Source: Aspidiotus rigidus (taxonomy: Eukaryota > Arthropoda > Insecta > Hemiptera > Diaspididae). Taken from it: a stretch of DNA of 64,000 bases. The position numbers and the translations under genes were made by a program. The notes beneath the pieces were generated by a model that was not told the origin of the DNA, did not search any database, and was given only the letters and a program-made list of their open reading frames with translations. Where the stretch lies: contig JAVHKY010000055.1 in NCBI GenBank assembly GCA_035079385.1, forward strand, positions 186,001 through 250,000, given 5' to 3'. Positions 25,182 through 35,786 of the stretch are shown piece by piece (position 1 is the first letter of the stretch; each line of letters opens with the position of its first letter).

Positions 25182-26764
25182 CAGAGTATTGCAGCCGAAA
25201 AATTCGGCTTCGGCTTACGGCTGAAGCTGACGACCTTCAAAAATTTGGATTCGGCTTACGGCTTATGGCTGATCAGAAAAATTCGGCTGGCTTTCGGCTG
25301 ACTTATGGCTGGCTGATCACTGATTTTTTGGCGGGATTTCAGCTGATTTTCGGCTGATTTTTGGCTGGCTGATGATTTTGTTGTCGGTTTGTTGCAACCA
25401 GGGAATGAAAAACGTAACAAAAATATGAATCTGTGTTCTGTGGATTGAGTGACAAACTGACAAACGAGGCAGGAAGCCGAAAACATGGTAAGCCAGACTG
25501 CTTCTGAGGGAAGCGTGTAAGTTTGAGGTTTGAGCATCAAAATTTTCGAGATCAATTCATTGAATTCAATTCACATATGAAAAAATGAGTTTGGAATTGG
25601 AAGTGGCACAAGTTATTCTTTCTCCCGATCAATATGATTTTAATCTGGTTGTCGATTCTTCATGACGACCCATTTTGAAAATCGCCGGGGCCCGGGAATA
25701 CACACAACACGAGCACGCAACAGACGAGAGGATGTGCGAAGTACTAATCGAAAGTCTCCTCGTGCCTTATCAATTCGTTTCGTTCGCCGTATGTCATACT
25801 CGGAGTAAGAGGCGAGTAAGAGTGATGCCGCAGGACTTTGAAATATTTTCGTACTTCTTGAACTTGGAAATATTTTCAACTGTTGGACTTGGAATTATTT
25901 TCCAATGGGGGGAGGGGGGAGTTTGAAGTATTTTCATAAATGGACTTGTAAAATTTTTCAAGTGTTGGACTTGGAATTATTTTCCAATTGTTGGACTTTA
26001 AAATATTTTCATACTTCTTGTTTCTAAGTCCAAGAATTGAAAATGAAAAATTTCATACATATATGAAAATATTTCAAAGTCCCACAATTTGAAAATAATT
26101 TCAAGTTCGACATTTGAAAATAATTCTAAGTCGCATAATTTGAAAATATTTCAAAATCCAACAATTGGAAAATGATTCCAAGTCCCACAGATGAAAATAT
26201 TTCAAAGTCCAACAATTGGAAAATAATTCCAAGTCCAACAGTTGAAAATATTTATAAGTCCAAGAATTCAAAATGAAAAATTTCAAGTCCTAGAAGTACG
26301 AAAATATTTGAAAGTCCCGCGGCATCACTCTTACTGACCTCTTACTCCAAGTATGGCATACGGCAAACGAAATGAATTGATAAGGCACGAGGAGACTTTC
26401 GATTAATACTTCGCACACCCTCTCGTCGCAACAGAGTGCAGACAATATGTCAAAAACACGATTAATATTTAATAGTACTAGTTATAACAGGCAGACTCTG
26501 ATAACAGGGATCACCAGTTCAGATCGATACTGCTAGCCTGCTATACAGATTACAGCCTACAAGATCGAGAACTGCGTGTCACACGTCATGTCATTTCGCG
26601 CGTATGAGAAAAAAACCGAAAATCAGCCGAAAAAATTCGGCTGAATTTGGCTTTCGGCTTCCAAGAGTAAACATAAAGCTGGCTTTCGGCTTTCGGCTTA
26701 ATGGCCGGGAATTTGGCTGAATTCGGCTTTTGGCTTTTGGCTTTCGGCTGGCTGCAATACTCTG
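25182..26764. mobile_element. hAT-like element, 1.6 kb, TSD CTTATATG
   Basis: Inverted ends CAGAGTATTGCAGCC are flanked by a perfect 8-bp TSD, CTTATATG, at 25174-25181 and 26765-26772. Both subterminal regions are full of short TTCGGCT repeats. No transposase ORF is seen. The centre is one large foldback (next entry). Confidence 0.93.
25720..26430. repeat. Large internal hairpin made of short repeats
   Basis: The arms 25720-25855 and 26290-26430 are inverted copies (GAGAGGATGTGCGAAGTACT on the left; GAAGTACG and CCTCTCGTC on the right). Between them the unit TTGGACTTGGAAATATTTTC repeats in one direction to about 26020 and then in the reverse direction, so the whole block could fold on itself. 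Confidence 0.9.
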
Positions 26765-26772
26765 CTTATATG

Positions 26773-26937
26773 TATCTGGAGAGCTTTCTGGAAATTTGTT
26801 ATCTAGAAAACAAAATGGGGTTGCTCTGCAATTGTATTTCTGATCTCATATTTTATTTGGGTTACACTTACAGTTGATATGTAATTAACTTTATTTGATA
26901 AACAAAATTGACCTAATCTATTTCTAAGAGTAAGAAA
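26773..26937. other. Left flank of the AT-rich island
   Basis: No gene. Base composition becomes strongly AT from here until about 33.7 kb, which I take as the island's approximate left side. Confidence 0.4.
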
Positions 26938-27130
26938 GTTTACAAAATTTTTAATTCAAATGTGATTCAAATTTACCACTCTTCTCATGACGTCAGGCTG
27001 AAGAAGTCCTTCACTCTGTTTAACATACAAAAATTTTAATTCCAATTCAAATTTACCTTTCTTTCTCTCATAATATTAGGATGAAGGTACTTTACTCTAT
27101 TTAACATGTACAAAATGTTTAATTCAAGAA
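26938..27130. repeat. Diverged tandem duplication in the AT-rich island
   Basis: TTTAATTC, CAAATTTACC, TCTCATGAC or TCTCATAAT and TTTAACAT recur about 115 bp apart. Confidence 0.65.
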
Positions 27131-27139
27131 TCCTATTTT

Positions 27140-27386
27140 CCTAAAATCCCCACAAATTGTACACTGATAATGCCATTTTTCTTTGAAATGCCATGTTTTT
27201 TCTTTGCATTTATAACACACAAGTGTGATTTTATCTTCGGTACTTATCACCCTAGAGAGAGTGATTTCACATTAAGTGCACATTCTAATTTCTTTTTTTT
27301 AATGTGGCTTTAATTTCTTCCTCTGTAATTGAGTGTTTAGTTGTTTTATTACAAGGCCTACAATATCTCATAGAAGTTTTCATCAT
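27140..27386 (-). pseudogene. Broken small zinc-ribbon ORF
   Basis: On the minus strand an ATG near 27386 opens a short frame with YCRPCNKTTKHS. After an in-frame stop and a shift, another frame has LVCYKCKEKTWHF and YQCTICGDF. The three CxxC pairs imply a zinc-binding protein that has decayed. It shares the composition of the polymerase island and probably belongs to it. Confidence 0.5.
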
Positions 27387-27450
27387 GTTTGTTGGTTAAT
27401 TCATATCTAAAAATTTATACTATTTTTTCAATTATTTCTGATCATTTTAT

Positions 27451-27855
27451 TCACTCAGTTTCATATTCAGTGGTTTGCTCTATTTGGTTTGCCATTCTTC
27501 TTGTGTATTCTTTTTGTGTCTCCCTCTCATGTTTTTCATATCTTCTCTCTTTTTTCTTCCTAGGTTCAGATTTATGAGAATTTTCAATAAATTTATCAAG
27601 TATTTTTTTAATATCAATATAGCCTATATCTAATTCACCTCTAAAAACAATATCCCATTTATTACCCAACATATGTTTATATTGAGAATTTGGATCAAAT
27701 CTATAATTTGAATTTTTGATTTCTCTCAGACTGATCATTCTATAAGGCCCCCAACTTTTTAACTTACAAATTTTAAAATCATTTTCCATATTTATATTTT
27801 TTAAAAGATACATCCTGTCTTTTATTTCAATTGTTCTTTTATTTGACATATTCAC
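27451..27855 (-). CDS. Hypothetical protein, 134 residues
   Basis: An uninterrupted minus-strand ORF with a strong Lys, Asn and Glu bias and A/T-rich codons, like its island neighbours and unlike the surrounding genome. The centre has SWGPYRMISL and LGNKWDIVFRGELD. The C-terminus is very basic and then acidic (RKKKERRYEKHERE). No transmembrane segment or known motif is seen. It is divergent from the ORF starting at 27942, with 86 bp between them. I do not recognise the family; it may be a virus-type accessory gene. Confidence 0.5.
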   Translation of the reverse strand: MNMSNKRTIEIKDRMYLLKNINMENDFKICKLKSWGPYRMISLREIKNSNYRFDPNSQYKHMLGNKWDIVFRGELDIGYIDIKKILDKFIENSHKSEPRKKKERRYEKHERETQKEYTRRMANQIEQTTEYETE

Positions 27856-27941
27856 TAGATGTTAGTGAAGGATAATGAGGGTTAGTGAAGGTCAGTAAAA
27901 GTTAGTGAAGTATAATTCATGTTGAAAATTTTTTCTATTAA
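27856..27941. promoter_or_regulatory. Divergent intergenic region with iteron-like repeats
   Basis: Several copies of a motif close to GTTAGTGAAG or GTCAGTAAA lie within about 75 bp between two divergent ORFs. This could be a bidirectional promoter or part of a replication origin of the island; neither is shown. Confidence 0.45.
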
Positions 27942-28529
27942 ATGGATCTATTAAAAACCTATGCAGATGGACATGCAACAAATCTCAATGATTTAGATGA
28001 TATTATTGAAGATTATCCGGAGATAAAAAATATAGCTAAAGAATTTAATAGTGACTTTGCAAAAATAGCATCAGCAATTGACAAAACCTCAAATTATTCA
28101 TCTGAAGAGAAGAAAATAATAAAAAAGGTCTTTTTATTTTTTACAAACCAACTTATTGAATTAAATGGTTATAAATATATAATTAATGAATTATTTGAAG
28201 ATCTTCAAAAATCAATTGAAGTAGGAATTCATAAAGATAAGATAATTGAAAAACTCAAGATTCATGCTGGTAAAACTAAAGAGGGTAAAAGACTTGTTTT
28301 AGAAAGTCAAAAAGAATTGCAGAAGAAAATGGAATTGCTAATTAAAACAAAGAATGATGAAAAAATATCTTCTTATAGAGAAAATACTTTAAAATCATCA
28401 TTAATTAAAGCAAGAGATTTAAAAAAGAAAATTTATTCTCATGAAGAGCTTAAGAAAATGAATGAATTAAAAAACAAACGACTGAATGATGTTGAAGCGA
28501 TTGCTGTCACAGGAATTCCCAAAAAATAA
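27942..28529 (+). CDS. Hypothetical coiled-coil-rich protein, 195 residues
   Basis: An intact ORF rich in Lys, Glu and Asn with long predicted helices. The first third contains LDDIIEDYPEIKNIAKEF, and the region from about residue 95 onward (KLKIHAGKTKEGKRLVLES, then ELQKKMELL) has heptad-like spacing of Leu and Ile. No signal peptide, membrane segment or catalytic motif is seen. Start: the ATG lies 86 bp from the divergent neighbour, with no alternative upstream. AT-rich codons match the polymerase gene downstream. Product unknown; a structural or DNA-associated protein of the element is possible. Confidence 0.55.
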   Translation: MDLLKTYADGHATNLNDLDDIIEDYPEIKNIAKEFNSDFAKIASAIDKTSNYSSEEKKIIKKVFLFFTNQLIELNGYKYIINELFEDLQKSIEVGIHKDKIIEKLKIHAGKTKEGKRLVLESQKELQKKMELLIKTKNDEKISSYRENTLKSSLIKARDLKKKIYSHEELKKMNELKNKRLNDVEAIAVTGIPKK

Positions 28530-28973
28530 ACATCTAATCAAGAAGGCTTTATGAATTTATGAAGGTCCATCTTTTTTTTGTGAGGTTTATTTATTGAACG
28601 TAATTTGAGTAGGTTTATTGATTGAACATATTTTGAGAATTTGATTGAACGTAATTTGAACATATTAAGTAGCCTAGGTTTATTGATTGAACGTATTATT
28701 GAACGTAATTTGAACGTATTTTGAGAAGGTTTTGAGTAGGTTTATTGATTGAACGTATTATTGAACGTATGATTGAACGTATTTTGAGAAGGTTTTGAGT
28801 AGGTTTGTTGATTGAACGTATTATGAAAAGGATTTGGACAGGATTTGAGACGTTTTTAGACAGGATTTGGGAAGGTTTTCTGACGGTTTCTATGTTACTA
28901 TGTTTTGTTAATTGGTTGTCTACTTCAGAAACATTCTCACATGAGTATGTTAAAAATTTTTTTACTTAAATAA
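28530..28973. repeat. Tandem TTGATTGAACGTATT repeats
   Basis: From about 28580 to 28860 the phrases GGTTTATTGATTGAACGTAT, TTGAACGTATTTTGAGAAGG and variants recur more than ten times at irregular spacing. It lies between two ORFs of the island and could be an iteron-like array. No gene here. Confidence 0.85.
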
Positions 28974-29468
28974 TTGAAATATATTATTAAGAGAAAGATG
29001 ACAAACAAAACTCGGGTTATCAAGTTCTCACAAAATGAAAGATATTGTTCTAAATGTAAGAAAGTAAAGAATGAAAAAGAATTTGTATCTTCAACTCTTA
29101 AATCAATTGAAAATACCTCTCTAATATTGTGTAAGGAATGTGCTAATGTTAAAAATAAAATAACGCTAGATTTGTCTCAAAATGAAAAATATTGTGTAGG
29201 GTGTAAGTCTGTAAAGGATAAAAATAATTTCAATAAAAATCAGGAATGGTGCAGAGAGTGCCAAAGTAAATCAATGAAAAAATATTATGAAAAGAATAAA
29301 GACCATCATAAATTAGTAACTAAAGAAAATTATAAGCGTAAGCAAGTGAACACTGTTCGTGAATGTGGAAGAACTATTTCTTTAGCTTCTCTTAGAGATC
29401 ATCTAAAATCTAAAATACATGAAAATATGTTGGAATTAACACAACTACGTAAAAATAATTTTCTTTAA
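28974..29468 (+). CDS. Small zinc-ribbon protein, 164 residues
   Basis: Four CxxC pairs are visible: CSKC (residues 25-28), CKEC (53-56), CVGC (74-77) and CREC (93-96), giving two similar zinc-ribbon units each beginning FSQNERYC or LSQNEKYC. A third possible zinc site near the C-terminus has C131 with H143 and H149. Between them is a basic region (KSMKKYYEKNKDHHKL). Proteins like this occur in large DNA viruses and Polinton-type elements, where they are thought to bind nucleic acid; the role here is inferred. A second in-frame Met (residue 9) is an alternative start. It is intact, although the polymerase gene just downstream is broken. Confidence 0.65.
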   Translation: MKYIIKRKMTNKTRVIKFSQNERYCSKCKKVKNEKEFVSSTLKSIENTSLILCKECANVKNKITLDLSQNEKYCVGCKSVKDKNNFNKNQEWCRECQSKSMKKYYEKNKDHHKLVTKENYKRKQVNTVRECGRTISLASLRDHLKSKIHENMLELTQLRKNNFL

Positions 29469-29530
29469 AAATTTTTCTCTTATAAATAAAGAGGGAAAAA
29501 ATCTTATTAAGAGAAAATAATAATATCAAA

Positions 29531-32500
29531 ATGGTGTTTGTAAAAGAATTGAGAAGCATTGCAAAAGGTAGAAATGTAAAAGGTTGTAGTAAGATGAGGA
29601 AAGCTGATTTACTCAGATTATTGAATATTGAACCATCACCCAAGGCTCCAACTGTGAAAGAATTAAGAAAAATTGCAAAGGAGAGAAATATAAAAGGATA
29701 TTATAAAATGAAGAAAGCAGAATTAATTAATGTATTGAGACATGACACTCCTACACATTTAAATGATATTTTTTCTTTTGAGGATTCACTTTTTGAACCA
29801 GAAGTTGAAAAACCAGTAAAAGAAGAGACTATTATTGATATTACTGAGCATAGATCTCGGTATGTTCAAAAGTTTAGAGCATATCAAATTGATTATACCA
29901 TTTCCATTAAAAATTCAGAATTGATATTAGAACCTTCAAAAGATGAACAAGTAGATTTAATAACTAGAGCACCGAGAGAAATGATTGAAGTTGCTAAAAA
30001 ACGTACCAATTTCAGAAGATCAGATAGAGTAAATATTGTTATACAAAATTCTCAAACGGGTGCTTCAACTCAAGAATTGGTAGAAACATTGATGGAAACT
30101 ATTTCAAACATCTTGACTTCAAAAGAAGAACTTGATCTAACAACATCTACTTTCAATATAAATGTAATTGCAATGCCCCAAGGTGCAAAAGGTAGTAAAA
30201 TTTTAAATCTAACTCAAACCAAACAAACTAAAAAATCTATTGTTGAAATAAGAAATAAAGATAATCTATGTTGCCCTAGAGCTGTAGTTGTAGCATTAAC
30301 TTACCCTGAAGAGAATCCGCCAATTAATACTGTATTTAGTAAAGAATTTTCTAAAAATGACATTGTTCATATTCGTAAGGGGAGAAAATTACAGAAAGAT
30401 ACTCAATTATGTAATCAACTTGGTTATTACAATCAGGAAGGATTTACATTAGATGATATTGCAAATTTGGAGAAACTAATAAATATTCAGATAAATGTTG
30501 TTTGTGCTGAAAATTTCAATTCTGTTATATATAGCGGACCTAAAAAAGATATAAAAGTATATTTATATAAAAATGGTAATCATTTTGATGTAATTTCAAA
30601 AATGGCAGATTTTCTTGGATCAAGCTATTATTGACATGAATGCAATAGACCTTATGAAGAGAAAGCCAAACATAAGTGTCTAAAAAAGGTGAGAAAATGT
30701 ATATTATGTTTTCAGGATGAGCATGCAGTTGATACAAAACGGAGAATTTTGTGCAAGGATTGTAATAGGTACTGTGTTAATCAAGACTGTTTTGATAACC
30801 ATAAGGAAGTTTGTAACAATATATTCAAATGCTTAGATTGTAATAAACTCTCTTTTAGAGGTAATGTAAACTTTCTTAATTGCATTGACAATATTAGGAC
30901 ATATTATTTAGGATCTCTTGAACCTGAACACACATGTGGATTTGAAAATGTAGAAATTGTAAGGAGGTAGTTGAAATAAAAACTCATAAATGTTATATGC
31001 AATGGAAAAAACAAAAGGGAGGCAAATGTAAGAGAGAAATTTGTCTATGCAAAGGCAATGCTCAAGACTTTGTTAAACCTATAAAAGACTATAATCTGAA
31101 AGAATTGAGAGCAAAAGCCAAAGAAGAAAAAATAAAGGGTTTTAGTACAATGGATAAATATGAATTGTTAGATAGGCTAAATCCATTTCCTTTCAAAAAT
31201 GAAATTTTTGGCGAAGAAGAAGAAAAAGAGGATAAACTACCTAAATGTACTTATACTGAAAAATATAAATACTTTGATTATGAGGCTCAACAAGAAACAG
31301 GGACTCATATATCCAATTTAGTAATTATTTATGACTTTAAAGGCAATAAAAATGAATTTAAAACAAATGATGAATTTTGTAAATGGTTGATTACAGAGGA
31401 ACATAAAGATTATACATTCATAGCACATTATGCAAAAGGTTATGATTCACAGTTTATATTGAAATATTGCGTTGAAAATACTCTCAAACCTTATACAATT
31501 TATAATGGATCAAAACTTATGCTATTGGAAATACCTAAAATACGCTTGAAAATTATTGACAGTAGTAATTTTATCAATGGACCTCCAAGTGATTTTCCAA
31601 AAACATTTGGATTAACAGAGTTCAAAAAGGGGTATTTTCCACATTTATTCAATACTAAAGAAAATGAGAACTATGTTGGACCGATCCCTGACAAAAAGTA
31701 TTATTGTTATAATCAAATGAAACCTGAGGCTAGGAGAAAATTTTTAGAATGGTATTTACAAAGAGTTCAAGAAAATTATGTTTTTAATATGAAGAAAGAA
31801 CTTCCAGAATATTGTGGGTCAGATGTAGATATTTTAAGAAATGGTTGTCTAAAATTCAGAGAAGCATTTCTAGATATAGCAGATGTAGATCCATTCCAAT
31901 ATTTAACTATTGCAAGTGTTTGTATGGCTATATATAGATCTAAATATATATGGTAGGATACGATAGCTGTTGTAGATGAACCCATTGAAGAAAAATATTC
32001 AAAACAATCCGTAAGTTGGTTAAATCACCTTGAAAATCCTAATATAAAACACGCTCTGAATGGTGGTGAACAAATGATTTGTGGAGCAAAAGTTGATGGC
32101 TTTGATGAGAATACTAACACTGTGTATCAGTATCATGGATGTTTCTGGCATGGTTGTAGAAAATGTTACAGTGAGAATACAATAAATAATGTTAATAAGG
32201 AAGAAATGGGTGACTTGTATGAAAAAACAAAAGAGAGAAGTAATAGAATAAAGGAAGCTGATGGTTATAATTTAGTAGAAATGTGGGAATGTAAGTGGAT
32301 TAAATCGCCAGAGTATAGAAATAATGAAAAACCAGAAATAGTAGAGCCTTTGAATCCAAGGGATGCATTCTTTGGAGGAAGGACAAATACATTTAAACTT
32401 TGGGCTAAATCTAGTAAAAAGAAGAAAATTAAGTACATAGATGTTTGTAGTTTATACCCCACTGTTCAATTTTATGACTGGTACCCTGTAGGTCATCCAA

Positions 32501-33705
32501 AAAAGATTATTAAACCAGAATCTCATTCAAAGAAATGGTTTGGAATAATAAAATGTAAAGTTTTGCCACCAAGAAAATTATATCATCCTGTATTACCAGT
32601 CAAGGTTAAAATGGATAAAAATGAAAAATTATTATTCCCGTTATGTTTGAAATGTGCTGAAAAGAAAATAAGAAAATGCCTCCATAATGAAAATGAAAGA
32701 ATGATTACTGGAACATGGTCAACTATTGAAGTTAATAAAGCAATTGAAAAAGGGTATGAGATTGTAGAAATTTATGAAGTTTGGAATTTTGAAAAAAGGA
32801 GTAGAAGTTTATTTAAAGGATATGTAAAAAACTTCATGAAAATTAAAATGGAATCTAGTCCTCATAATTATAATTCAAATGAAGAATATATACAAGATAT
32901 AAAGGAGAAACTAGGAATTGACTTGGATCCTGAAAAAATTGAGGTAAATCCAGGCAGGATAGCTGTAGCAAAAATATGTTTAAATAGTTTATGGGGAAAG
33001 TTTGGACAAAGACAAAATACAAGTCAAACAGAATATGTGACTGACGTACGAAGATTTTATGAAATATTAAGATTTTATGAAATATTACTCGATGATAGAT
33101 TGACAGATAAAAATGTGAATTATTTGACAGATGAGATGGCACAGATGAGTTATAAATTTAAGGATCACTATGTTAAGAATAATACCAGTACAAATATTTA
33201 TATAGCTTTATTTACAACAGCAAATGCCAGACTAAGATTGTATGAAAAAATGGATATATTAGGTGAGGCAGTCATTTATTGTGACACTGATTCCATAGTA
33301 TATCTTGATGATGGGATAAACACAATAGAAATAGGTGATATGCTTGGAGAGTGGACAGATGAACTTGGGAAGGGTGATTATATAAAATTATGGGCATCAA
33401 CAGGTCCTAAAAGTTATTATTATGAAACAAAATTAGGTAAAAAGATAACTAAAATAAAAGGTTTTACTCTGAACCATCAAAATTTAGAAAAGTTGAATGG
33501 GTATACTATGATAAAATTAATTAAGGAATATATGGAAGAACCAAAACAGACTTCTATAGACTTGACCTATAATAAAATAAATAGGGACACAAAAACTAAA
33601 AATCTAGTAAATAAAGTGGAGACTAAAAAGCTCAAATTTGAATATGATAAGAGAGTAATTTTACCTGATTATGATACTATACCATATGGGTACGAAACAG
33701 AATGA
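29531..33705 (+). pseudogene. Family B DNA polymerase, protein-primed (Polinton/adintovirus) type, broken
   Basis: An intronless, AT-rich gene of about 1,390 codons. N-terminus: two Rho-N/SAP-like repeats (KELRKIAKERNIKGY type) near residues 3-31 and 41-68; a third at 31090-31180. Next comes a domain with NLCCPRAVVVALT and NGNHFDVI, typical of arthropod Polinton-type polymerases, then Cys-rich zinc sites (30689-30970). The exonuclease motifs follow: FDYEAQQE (Exo I, near 31275), AHYAKGYDSQF (Exo II) and GSDVDIL (Exo III). The second half has HGCFWHGCRKC, FFGGRTN, DVCSLYP (motif A, near 32440), KICLNSLWGKFGQ (motif B) and YCDTDS (motif C). Breaks: an in-frame TGA at 30632-30634, a frameshift near 30950-30958 and an in-frame TAG at 31954-31956. 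The catalytic residues remain, so decay is recent. It makes DNA primed by a terminal protein in the family. I see no integrase, capsid, ATPase or protease genes nearby. Confidence 0.9.
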
Positions 33706-33719
33706 GATAATTAGGTGAA

Positions 33720-33870
33720 GTAGGGTTGCCAAGACAGTAAAAGCCTAATAAGAGAGCGATGTATTCATACGACTAGAGCTACGTCATGTCATACTAAACG
33801 CAGAGTTGCCAAGACAGTAAACCTAGTAAGAGCAATGTATTCATGCGACTAGAGCTACGTCACTCGTGCG
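33720..33870. repeat. Direct repeat, about 62 bp, two copies
   Basis: GTTGCCAAGACAGTAAA, GTATTCAT and CGACTAGAGCTACGTCA occur in the same order near 33724 and 33804. Just downstream of the polymerase, so possibly near the right end of the island. Confidence 0.85.
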
Positions 33871-33875
33871 CGCTG

Positions 33876-34095
33876 TTTGTCTACTTCATTTCGCGCTCTA
33901 CATTGGATCACATTATTTAGCGCTCTACACTGGATCACCTACGTCATTCTCGATTTCATTTCGCGCTCCACACTAGAGCACATCATTTCGCGCTCTACAC
34001 TGAATCACCTACCTACGTCATTCGTCGACTTCAATTTCGCGCTCCACACTGGATCACCACCTTCACACTCTTTCATTCGCGCTCCAAGCTAGAGC
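33876..34095. repeat. Tandem TTTCGCGCTCTACACTGGAT repeats
   Basis: About six diverged copies of a 35-40-bp unit (CGCGCTCTACACTGGATCAC, CTACGTCATTC). An ORF across it is repeat-derived. Confidence 0.85.
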
Positions 34096-34195
34096 GTTTC
34101 ATGTCGGTAGCGGGAAGCGGGATTTGAACCCGAGTACTCTCGCTTCACTGTCCGTACGCTTTTACGCGTCCGTTTTACGTACGAGCGCTAGGAAT
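34096..34195 (-). other. tRNA-like B box (possible SINE head)
   Basis: On the minus strand GGTTCAAATCC (34120-34130) fits the RNA polymerase III B-box consensus, with a small GAGTACTC hairpin just before it as in a long variable arm. No clear A box or acceptor stem, so not an intact tRNA. Confidence 0.35.
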
Positions 34196-34439
34196 TTCAC
34201 TGTGTAGAATTATTAGCGAACGTATTAATATTAGTGTAAAATTAGATGAATTTTATACAGTACTTATTATTACTGAAAATACGAGATGAAAGAAGAAGCA
34301 TTAAGCTCATGGCCCAAGTGGCTTTCAGGGTTGATGTCTATCACCCCTGGAGGATAGGGTGTACAGTCATACACCCTGAAAATTCATTTGTTGAATCACG
34401 TAAATGTGACTTGCATGGTAAAAAATTTTTCCTGTGTGA

Positions 34440-35115
34440 AATCTGTAAGATAAAGCTTGAAAATTTTGCCTGAACGTTTGTGAGCATTGAAAAAATCGAA
34501 TTTACCTTATTTATTGTATTCTAGAGGAGGGGGATAATTTTATCAGTTTGGGTCAAATATCACGGTGCAATGATGAGTGTCCTATACGTACTTGCATAGT
34601 AAAAATTTTTTTCTGTGTACCTATACCTTGTCAAAAATGAAATCTGTCAGATAAGGCTTGAGTAAGGCAAAATAATGGTAATAAATTATGCCTGAACGTT
34701 TGTGAGCGTTGAAAAAATCATAGGTAAAGGATTTACCTTATTTATTGTATTTTAGAGAATAAGTTTTTAGGTCAAATTTGAGGAGTATAATTTTTTTGCT
34801 GGAGATATCAATTTGGTCAAATTTAACGGTGCACTGATGAGTGTTCCACACGTACTTGTATGGTAAAAAATTTTCCTGTGTACCTATCACCTTGTCAAAA
34901 AATGAAATCTGTCAGATAAAGGTTGAATAAGGCTAAATAACGGTAATAAATTTTGCCTGAACGTTCGTGAGCATTGAAAAAATCATAGGTAAAGAATTTA
35001 CCTTATTTATTGTATTTTAGAGAATAAATATTTGAGGGAATGATTTTTGCTGAAAATAATATCAGTTTGGTCAAATTTCACGGTGCACTGATAAGTGTTC
35101 TATATGTACTTGGAC
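34440..35115 (-). repeat. Inverted copy of the 13.4-14.2 kb tandem array
   Basis: Three units containing GCCTGAACGTT, TTACCTTATTTATTGTATT and GGTGCACTGAT in reverse orientation relative to 13360-14240. The two arrays are about 20 kb apart. Confidence 0.9.
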
Positions 35116-35120
35116 GGAGG

Positions 35121-35276
35121 ACATGATAAGAATACACATAAGAAAATAAGAGGGACTGGACCTTGTTTACAACTTTGAGGGGCGGCGCGGGTGTACAGTG
35201 TGTTTCACTGCTCCGCGCGTTCACCCGCGTTGCCTTCATTGAGGTCCAGTCCCTCTTATTTTCTTATCATGTCTTC
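35121..35276. mobile_element. Short inverted-repeat element, about 155 bp
   Basis: GACATGATAAGAA on the left and TTCTTATCATGTC on the right, plus AAAATAAGAGGGACTGGACC and its complement inside. The left arm has an extra 13 bp. A related fragment lies near 37295-37380. Confidence 0.75.
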
Positions 35277-35305
35277 CGTTCAACGCATTGTACACGCTTA
35301 TATGG

Positions 35306-35390
35306 CCGATGCTCGGTCTATCTGTTGTATGGTCCAAGTTCCCGATCTACCAATTTGAAACTTAGACCATATAATAGATAGACCGAGCAT
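35306..35390. repeat. Palindromic repeat around ATGCTCGGTCTATC
   Basis: ATGCTCGGTCTATCTGTTGT on the left pairs with ATAGATAGACCGAGCAT on the right. Half copies of the same phrase lie at 13360-13385 and 37413-37440. Confidence 0.75.
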
Positions 35391-35786
35391 AGTGATTAGT
35401 AGTGTAATAAGGATCATCGGACATTTTATGGGTAGCGCGGTTGACTGCGGAGAAGGAGACGCTGCACTGTGTGTTTCACTCCGCCGCAGGGATGACATAA
35501 CGTTTGCATTTTGTTAAAGTTATTGTACTGTAACGTGAATTTTAACGTTGAAGTTATGGATCGGATAACCTAACTCTGAATTGTGTTAAAGTTATAATAA
35601 CCATTACATGCGTTATTGAAAAAAAAAGCCATCGGCTGCCGGCTGGACCGGCTGGTGGCTGGCAAGAGCGACGGGCAGTGAGAGGCGTTGAGCATTGATG
35701 ACCGTTGACCAGTGGGCCAATGGTAGCATAAGCATTTGAAATATGATTTTGAATGATTGGAATGTGACCTTGTAAGTACCAATTAA

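Noticed and set aside
27451..33705. A bacterial or symbiont contig segment
   Set aside because: The AT bias could suggest it, but the polymerase type and lack of ribosome binding sites fit a Polinton or viral insertion, and both flanks are eukaryotic.
34096..34195. Intact tRNA gene
   Set aside because: A B box is visible but no acceptor stem or A box matches.
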